A stretch of 64,000 bases of DNA from Zizania palustris (taxonomy: Eukaryota; Streptophyta; Magnoliopsida; Poales; Poaceae), in contig JAAALK010000285.1 in the NCBI GenBank assembly GCA_019279435.1, positions 64,652,865-64,716,864 of the forward strand, written 5' to 3'. Of this stretch, positions 56,468-64,000 are shown piece by piece. A model generated the notes under the pieces. It had not been told where the DNA came from. It worked only from the letters and a program-made list of their open reading frames with translations, and did not search any database. A program made the translations under genes and the position numbers. The first letter of the stretch is position 1; every line of letters begins with the position of its first letter.

Positions 56468-57141
56468 CTAAAATTTCATTGCATATGAGACATGGTGTAC
56501 ACCACGAGGGACATAACCTCTCCAGGAAGCACAGGGAGCCTCAAAACCTGGACGTGTGTCCAAGTCAGACTCATGCATACTTGGAGAAGGGTAATGCATG
56601 TTCTGAAAACACAACGCCTGAGAGCATTGCTCATCCTTGATGTGACAAAAGCAAAACCCAACCAAATGACCCACCCGCTGGCAGTAAGAATAATGAAACA
56701 CTCTCCTAGGGCCACAACAATTCTCACAGGCTCCTTGGGTTTCTGCCGAGGGTTTTTCTCGAGTGGAGGAAGTGGAATTTTCTTTGGAGGCTAGGTAGGT
56801 TTCTTGGCTTTCTGTGGAGTGTCTAACTAGGCTCTTTCTTTCTCTAAGGTAGTGGGTGAGGTAAAAATAGTTTTGTTCTCACTGTCAGAAGGAATTCTCT
56901 CAAAACCCAATCCTAGAGCTAACCCTGCCCTGTCAACAAACATCTTGGTCTTTTCCAAGAGCAAATTCATCCTATCCTTTCCCTTAGTACATTTTTTCAC
57001 CACAGAAAGAAGGTATTAATTTTCAGTCATGAGTTTTTTACTTGCCCTCTAGCAAAACTGAGTTGGTCCTTAAGGGTGATGCAAGTGGAACAAGCAGGCT
57101 TCACATCCTTAGAACACTCAACACTTTTCAATCTAGCCTCT
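56468..57141 (-). pseudogene. Copia Gag C-terminal fragment of element E
   Basis: On the minus strand, after element F's insertion point: SVECSKDVKPACSTCITL, GKDRMNLLLEKTKMFVD, a Lys/Pro-rich linker, then a second-type knuckle HYSYCQRVGHLVGFCF (about 56650-56700) and a tail ending VHHVSYAMKF at 56472. This is the C-terminal half of a long Sirevirus-type Gag related to A and F but distinct. Several TAG stops and frame shifts. No protease or pol follows, so E is deleted or was Gag-only. Confidence 0.75.
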
Positions 57142-58727
57142 TGTAGGACCGAAAGTAGCGACCAGAGGGGGGGGGTGAATGGGCGCCTAAAATTTTCTTA
57201 CTTAACTAAATCGAAATCCCAACACCCAACCAACTTAACCGGACAAACAATATTAGTAAAATAAATTAATGGTACTAGTTGTCTAGCCTAAAAATGACCG
57301 GTGCCCTAATTAAAATGATATTAAAGCTAAACTAAAAAGAATCACTGCAGTATATAAAATGGGTACTAGAAATATTTAATGACGTAATACAAACACTAAA
57401 TACCCTAATAAATTGTTGAGATTGTTGTCTAAAAATAAAATACTAATTAACGGAATAAAATATGGATCACCCAAAAATTAATTCAGAAATAACCTAAAAA
57501 TATTCACGCGAAAGAAAGAAAAATTATCATGACTAATAAATTTTTCTTTTCTTTTATATGAGCAGATTAAACAGATCTATTTAAATAAATAATACGAGAT
57601 AACTAATAAGCAGATTAAAATTTAACGACGAGATTAATTTTTAATTAAGAACAGATAACGACAAGATTATTATTTTCAGCTAATTAAAATATGGATAAAT
57701 GTAGGTTTAACAAACAACTAAAATATTGGAGATTAAAACTAATTACTCTCTGTCGTCTCGGTCACCGCGCCGGAAGGAAGCACCAATAACCTGCCGCCGC
57801 CGTGCTTGCCGCAAGCCACATCAACGTTAGGAAAGCTGCACAGCCAGCAAAAAATAAAATCCTACAGTCCTCTCGTAAACCGTGCACCTAGATGAGAAAA
57901 GAAACAGCTACGCTGCCGAATGCGCCTGCCAGCAAAAAAACTTTGCGCGAATAAAAAAATTGCCGTGGAGAAGTTACGCCGTAGCGTGATGATGACTGCC
58001 AAGCTGCTGGGGCCTGCGCAAGAACAAGGCACCACGTGCACTCGCCGCTGGAAAACATTTCGCCCGATGATGGTATGCCAAAAAAAACTTGCAGATGAAA
58101 ACTTTTTGGTGGAAGACGAATGCGGACGAAAGCAAAAAGTGGACTGTAGATTGATCTGGAAAGAAACAGTCATCTATCCCCAGAGGGATAGGGGCCTATT
58201 TATAGGCGACTCCTAATACATGAAAAGACTAATTTACCCTCGGGTAAAATAAACTGACTCTAAAATAAATTCGGAAAATTACTAAAATGTTTTTAGAAAA
58301 ATCACCTGACTTAAATAAAATATTCTAAACTTAAAAACTAAATATTAATATACTAAAAACGAATTAAACATAGATTGTCAGTTTTATGCCGAAACTGACA
58401 AAGCGTCCACCGTCTTCACACCAGGTACCTGGATTGGGCCGATCCGACCCCACAGCTTCCTCAGCCGGGTAATCGCTCATCGCCCGTGTACCTAAGTCAA
58501 ACCCAGTCAACAGACCAGTGGATCATCTGCCGCTCTTAGCCATGTACCCGGATTGGGCCATCCCGACTCCGCGGCTCCTTTGCCCGGCCGTCGCTCACTA
58601 CCGTGTACCTGAGTCACATGCGCCTCAGACTCGGCAGGTCTTCATATCTCCCTTCCTTTGACTTCCGTTGACAATCACTCATCACATGTGGAATATCAAA
58701 ACCATATTCTTCAACATGGTTTCTCCA
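57142..58727 (-). repeat. 3' LTR of element F (1586 bp)
   Basis: Minus strand TGGAGAAACCATG to CGGTCCTACA. TATA box on the minus strand (GCCTATAAATAGGCCCC) near 58193-58208. AT-rich U5 part (57300-57720), two TGACTC/GTACAC segments in U3 near 58490 and 58610. Compared with the 5' LTR it has an extra block near 57765-57785 and another near 57935-57950. Confidence 0.9.
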
Positions 58728-58740
58728 TCTCCCCCTTGAT
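58728..58740 (-). other. Polypurine tract of element F
   Basis: Minus strand ATCAAGGGGGAGA directly before the LTR start. Further GGGGGAG blocks lie upstream on the same strand near 59000, 59075 and 59092, the multiple tracts typical of Sireviruses. Confidence 0.82.
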
Positions 58741-60094
58741 GAGTGCATTGTCAACACCCTTTTCAGCTCATCTCCAGAACCTGCAAAACATGTGGAAACA
58801 GAAAAACAAAGACAAGAAAATAGAAGAAAGAAAATAAAAGTTTAACCCTAATGACCAAAAGCCAGAGAGAAGCAAGAAAATGTTCATTATGGTTAACCAA
58901 AAATAAAGCCTCAAAAACAAGTGCAAATCTCAGAATTACCAACAAGAATAAACTACCCCTGAAATAAATCCCAGAGAAAACCAAAAATATATCAAAATTT
59001 CTCCCCCTTGTTGACAATTGGACTCATCAAGTGAGACTAAATGCACTCTAAAGAGACATAAACACAAACTCCCCCTGAAATGCAGCCCCCCTCAAAATAT
59101 TCCATAAATGCAGATGGGGTGCAAGTGGAGTGTGAAAAACATGCTTCTTAGATATGATTGACTGCTATTTCAAAGTCTAACAGGTATAGCAAAAGATATA
59201 CTGTCTAAGATACATGACATGATCAGTGCAATAGATGATATCTTAAGAAAGTCATTAGCACGTATTTTTCGATTTTTGCAAAAACAAAAGCATCACCACT
59301 TTTTCTAGTAGACAAGCAAAGTAAAGCATGAGATGCAAAAGCTAACTGATATCTACCAAGATAAGCATTGTCCAAAAACAAAGTGCTTCAGCAAACTTGT
59401 CATCTTTTTAAATTTTTCAGACTGATTCTTTTTTCTTTATATTTTTCATTTCTGCCAGGGGTTATTTGCATGTCAAACCTTATGCTAACCGACCAAGTCA
59501 AGCCTAGGCCAGAACTGGACCATTAGAAGCTTAAGACATTGGTCTTGGCATACATTACACCGTCCTAGTTCATACCAAAGTTCTATGGTAAGCAGTCTAG
59601 AACAATGCAATGCGACAAAACAAACCCACCTGGATCTTTTCTAAAAATCATAAAAATGCATATATTTTTATTTTTTCTGAATTTTTATCATTTTTATAGC
59701 ACATTTTTCATATTCAAAGCATATAGATGTCCAAGTTGCATATCTGCAGCTAAGTAAGGATCTAGCTACAAGGCATGTAAAAGATAGCGAAAGCATTCAG
59801 CCTACACATGCTAGTTACCAGAAGCAATGGTGATCATTTTTCAATTTTAAAGCATAAAAGCCATGCATATGACAAATATCAAATATATCATGTGAACTGA
59901 ACCAGAACATGATCATCGACAGGTAATCAAAAACATATACTAGCTAGAGAAAGTAAAGCAGATTAATCATATAACAGAAGCAAGCTCAAATGTGATTGAT
60001 GATTATGCATGATATGAACGCACACAAAAAGACTCAATAAAAGAATAAAGAAGAAAGTAAAACTGATACCAATGAAAAGCTGACTCAAAATATC
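58741..60094 (-). other. Non-coding 3' interior of element F
   Basis: AT-rich, no pol motif in any frame. 58763-59017 holds an 84-codon hydrophobic open frame ending FPHVLQVLEMS, parallel to A's 28948-29196. It comes with the same TGTTTTGCAG and polypurine blocks, so base composition may explain it. The rest (59120-60060) shows nothing recognisable. Confidence 0.65.
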
Positions 60095-62861
60095 CTAAAA
60101 AGGATACACAACTCCCAAATCAAGATCAATAATCATGAGTGGGAACAAACGGTCCAACGCTAGGTTTGGCAAAGTTGTTAAACCAGTGTCGAGCCATCTG
60201 CTCGTATGTAGGAAAACAGAAGGAACCATATGAGTCTGGACCAAAATGCGGCTCAAAGCGCGGTCCTCTGTTCTTCCTAAAATCACGGTCACGAGGTCCA
60301 ACACCGTATCCATAACGATCTGGAACTCTACCGGAACGGAAATCACCCTCCGGAGCACGATAATAAAAACCGTCTCCTCTACCACCACCTACACGACGTG
60401 GCCTGGCCTCTAGCCTCTCTCTACATCGAGGAACTCTCTGTCTACCACCCTGCTGGTAGAACTGCTCCTGCCCACCTCGAGCTCTCTCTGCTCACTCAAC
60501 CCGCTTCCTCCTGAAGCAAAACTCTTCAAGATGCCCGTCTCTCTAACAAAACTCACAGTGATAGGTAGGCTTCTTGGGATGTTTTTGAGGCTTGGGAATC
60601 TTAGGCATGGTGGTGTTTGGTGTAGCATCTTTGGTGTGAGAGGGCCCAGGTAAAGAGTCAAGAGAAGTGTGGAGAGTTCTAGGCTTTGGGACCCAGATTT
60701 GCTTCTTAGGTGGAGCTTTAGGTTGTTCTTGGAACACTCCATCCTTGGGCTGACTATCCTTAAAGGACTCAGTGGAGTGAGTCTTGGGATATCTCTGTTC
60801 GGGAGTCATCTTACTCCACTCCACTGCTCGACTAATAGCACTCTCAAAATCAGCCTTGGTATAGGTGTAACCTACCCCAAACCCATCTGATCTCTTGAAC
60901 TGCCGGATCATCATGCTGAGCTGTGGCTCTCTGGCACTATTCCAACTCAGGATCTGACGGAGGTAAAAGTTCTCGTTCTGAACATCAGCTAGCTCCTCTC
61001 TCAAAGAAGCTAACACCTCCACCTGAGACAAGCAGATCTCACACTCTCTATCAACATCGACAGACTTCTCTGCTTTTAGCTTGATCAACTCCATTCTAAT
61101 AGACAAACAGTTCTCACAAACAGTGGGTGGAACTGACAAGGTCTCAAGCTCTAGCTTAGTCTGCTCCAACTCAGCTCTCACTCCAGCTAACTCGCTCAAC
61201 TGCTCATCACTCTTGGCTCTCAGCTCAGCTATACTAGCTAAATAGGATGGGCAGTCTACACAAGGTGCGACGACAGTGGCATGAGCATCTTTTAGCTCCT
61301 ACTGAGCGCTCTCAAGCTCAGTGGCCAATGCGTCTCTCTCATCTACTCTCTCTGTGTACCTGGACTTAAGAGTCGTCAGGTCACACAACAACACCTCACA
61401 GTTAGGGCACTCACCACTATCACCCAAGCAAGGGGAAGAAGACAGGCTCTCAATCTTACCATTTGTTGTGGCAAGCTCACTCTCAAGCTCATCTATCCTC
61501 TTCTTAGCCCCTCTAGAAGTTTCTCCCTATACTTCAACTCCTGACTGTTCTGTTCTAGTAAATTTACAACTTCTTGTTCATAGGAAGATGCCTTCTCATC
61601 GTTGTCGTCATCGGAGTCATCGGAGGAGTCCTTCTATTTCTTCTCCCCAAGAGCCATTGAGCAGAAGCTCTTGTGGGGTCTTCGGCTATGACGTGAGCGA
61701 CTCTTTGGCTTGTTCCCGAAGGTCATGAAACAGAGGCCCGCCAGATTGTCCCTGTCCTTCCCCTTCCTGATCATGATCTCTTCATCACTTGAACTTGAAG
61801 ACGAGGATCTCTTGGAGTATCTTTTCTCCATCTCGGCGAAGAAGGTCTTGTCTCGCTTCTTGTTCTCACACCTATATTCCTTTAGAGCCTTTAGAAAAAA
61901 TCTTGTCTTGGGCTTGCCCTTTGTGGAGTTGTCATACTTGCCGGAGTTGTAGGAGTTGCCGCCGGTGCCCTTTTTGTAATTCTTCTGCTTGGGGCAGTCG
62001 GCGATGAAATGGCCTGGGTCACCACACTCAAAGCACCCGGATTTTGTGCCGTGTCTCTTAAACATTCTCTTATCATAGACACGTCACACCCGGTTGTTAA
62101 ACAAGCACAAATCATCATCTCCTAGAGTATCAAGTTGTTCCTTAGAGATAGACATCAAGGAAAAGGTAGTACAACTCATGACATTAGGATCAGCCGACGG
62201 TGTCACAAGCGCCAGAGTCTTTGAGCCAGAATCAGTGAGATTTGATCTCAACTGAATATCGACCTCTGAGGCCTTGAGCTTACTAAAAAGCTCTGCGACG
62301 GTCAAGGTATCATAAGACGCGCTCTCAACAATAGAAGAGACCTTGATCTCCCAGATCTTAGGGTCCAAGGTATGGAGTACCTTAAGCGCCTTCTCATGAT
62401 CCGAGACCAGCTGATCACGCTTGGCGTTGTTGACACGAAGCTTGTTAATGATCGATTGAAAACGACCCAAACAACGCCTCAACAGTCTCACCCGGCTTCT
62501 GTGAGAAATTTTCATACTCATGCCGGTAGGTCTGGTAGAGCCTAGCCTTGACCTGAGTCGTCCCCTCATGGTGTGCCTGGAGGGTAGCCCAGATCTCTCG
62601 AGCGGTGGTGAGATGGCTAACACGCTCAAACTCACTAGGACCTAGACCAGAAAATAAAATGTTCACCGCTTTACTATTATTTTGATGTTGAGTAACTACA
62701 TCTGCAGCAGTATCCGCAGCAATAGTCCTTATGGTGAAAGTAGGATGAACACAAATCTCCCATATGTCCGAGCTCTGGCTCATAAGGTATGCTCACATGC
62801 GAGTCTTCCAATAAGTGCAGCCAAAAGCCTCTAAGGACGGTATTTTCCCAGAAGACGTCAT
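60095..62861 (-). pseudogene. Long Gag of element F, few breaks
   Basis: Starts MTSSGKIPSLEAFG at 62861. UBN2 capsid part (SSDIWEIC, LTTAREIWATLQAHHEG), break near 62465 (one extra C), zinc knuckle CFECGDPGHFIADC (about 62000-62045), KGKPKTRFF, a Ser-rich stretch and acidic SYEQEVVNLLEQN, a coiled coil in a 218-codon open frame (61199-60543: AELEQTKLELETL, CENCLSIRMELIKLK, CEICLSQVEVLASLREEL), knuckle CEFC..DGHLEEFCF (about 60500-60560) and an Arg/Gly-rich end with RHWFN at about 60190. Only a handful of stops (TGA near 62796, TAG near 61635, and others), so better kept than A or B. It ends near 60095, where A goes on to protease. Confidence 0.9.
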
Positions 62862-62913
62862 GGTCACTATCTAGGTTTAGAATCGGTTAAGATATTAGAA
62901 AAAACCTAACCTT

Positions 62914-62925
62914 GCTCTGATACCA
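62914..62925 (-). other. Primer binding site of element F
   Basis: Minus strand TGGTATCAGAGC, initiator-Met tRNA type, two bases inside the LTR end at 62928. Confidence 0.93.
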
Positions 62926-62927
62926 CT

Positions 62928-64000
62928 TGTAGGACCGAAAGTAGCGACCAGAGGGAGGGTGAATGGGCGCCTAAAATTTTCTTACTAAACTATATCGAAA
63001 TCCCAACACCCAACCAACTTAACCAGACAAACAATATTAGTAAAATAAATTACTGGTACTAGTTGTCTAGCCTAAAAATGACCGGTGCCCTAATTAAAAT
63101 GATATTAGAGCTAAACTAAAAAGAATCACTGCAATATATAAAATGGGTACTAAAAATATTTAATGACGCAATACAAAACACTAAATACCCTAATAAATTG
63201 TTCAGATTGTTGTCTAAAAATAAAATACTAATTAACGGAATAAAATATGGATCACCCAAAAATTATTTCAGAAATAACCTAAAAATATTTCACGCGAAAG
63301 AAAGAAAAATTTTCACGACTAATAAATTTTTCTTTTCTTTTATATGAGCAGATTAAACAGATCTATTTAAATAAATAATACGAGATAACTAATAAGCAGA
63401 TTAAAATTTAACGACGAGATTAATTTTTAATTAAGAACAGATAACTACGAGATTATTATTTTTTAGCTAATTAAAATATGGATAAATGTAGGTTTAACAA
63501 ACAGCTAAAATATAGGAGATTAAAACTAATTACTCTCTATCGTCTCGGTCGCCGTGCAAATAACCTGCCGCCGCCGTGCTTGCCGCAAGCCACAACAACG
63601 TTAGGAAAGCTGCACAGCCAGCAAAAAATAAAATCCTGCAGTCCTCTCGTAAACCGTGCACCTAGATGAGAAAAGAAACAGCTATGCTACCGAATGCGCC
63701 AGCCAGCAAAAAATAAAAAAATTGCCGTGGAGAAGTTACGCCGGAGCGTGATGATGACTGCCAAGCTGCTGGGGCCCGCGGAAGAACAAGGTGCCGCGTG
63801 CACTCGCCGCTGGAAAACTTTTCGCCCGGTGATGGTATGCCAAAAAAACTTGCAGATGAAAACTTTTTGGTGGAAGACGAATGCGGACGGAAGCAAAAAG
63901 TGGACTGTAGATTGATCTGGAAAGAAACAGTCATCTATCCCCAGAGGGATAGGGGCCTACTTGTAGGCGACTCCTAATACATGAAAAGACTAATTTACTC
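62928..64000 (-). repeat. 5' LTR of element F (R/U5 side; continues past the edge)
   Basis: Aligns with 57142 onward of the 3' LTR through the whole visible part, with small indels (blocks missing near 63553 and 63710). The TATA-box position at 63953-63968 reads GCCTACAAGTAGGCCCC on the minus strand, so TATAAATA has become TACAAGTA. U3 lies outside the window. Confidence 0.9.

Larger units (their letters stand above)
57142..64000 (-). mobile_element. Gag-only Sirevirus-type copia element F
   Basis: Both LTRs (57142-58727; 62928 to beyond the edge), primer site, polypurine tracts and a long Gag are present. The interior of about 4.2 kb has no protease, integrase, RT or RNase H. This is the layout of non-autonomous LTR elements with a Gag domain (TR-GAG type), which would need enzymes from a relative such as A's intact ancestors. 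It is inserted in E's Gag; left flank CCTCT, right flank out of view. Confidence 0.88.

Overview
This window is nuclear DNA of a flowering plant. It is most likely a grass, judged from recall of similar transposon proteins; no host gene is present to prove it. Nearly every base belongs to LTR retrotransposons nested inside one another, plus one decayed Mutator-like DNA transposon. I see no tRNA, rRNA or ordinary host gene. Density, decay and nesting suggest heterochromatin.

Layout from left to right. 1-3319: 5' part of Sirevirus-type Ty1/copia element B (minus; gag, primer site, 2.2-kb LTR). 3320-5831: piece of another long LTR, X. 5832-9942: inverted partial copy (A'') of copia element A. 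9943-10942: exactly 1000 N. 10943-18757: Ty3/gypsy Tat-lineage element Tat1 (minus; gag, protease, RT, two RNase H domains and integrase, only two single-base frame breaks) with an antisense gene past pol. 18758-20425 and 30916-37927: decayed gypsy element G (plus), split by copia element A (20426-30915, 5-bp duplication ATGGT). A itself carries X' and a piece of a B-type LTR. 37928-40223: 5' part of a smaller copia element C (minus). 40224-49996: Mutator-like transposon with a FAR1/MURA-type transposase (plus) facing a spliced Ulp1/C48 protease gene (minus). The protease gene is cut by solo LTR D (46441-49880), which is cut by a G-family solo LTR (47797-49120). 49997-55828: 3' half of a second Tat element, Tat2. 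55829-57141: copia remnant E. 57142-64000: gag-only copia element F (minus), 5' LTR running off the window.

How the parts work together: each retrotransposon is a self-contained copying unit. LTRs carry TATA boxes, a tRNA-primer site follows the 5' LTR, Gag packages RNA, pol copies and integrates it, and a polypurine tract primes the second strand. A (after its deletion) and F lack most of pol and could move only with enzymes from relatives. Tat1 is the only element with a nearly whole pol. The Tat antisense genes, the FAR1-Ulp1 pair and the tandem repeats of about 60 bp inside both Tat elements are the least ordinary content.

The dominant large structure is a 7.3-kb inverted repeat (2634-9942 versus 21469-28777). 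One arm ends exactly at the N gap. The arms differ by scattered changes, many of them single-base run-length differences, so a haplotig or scaffolding artefact must be excluded before any biological reading.
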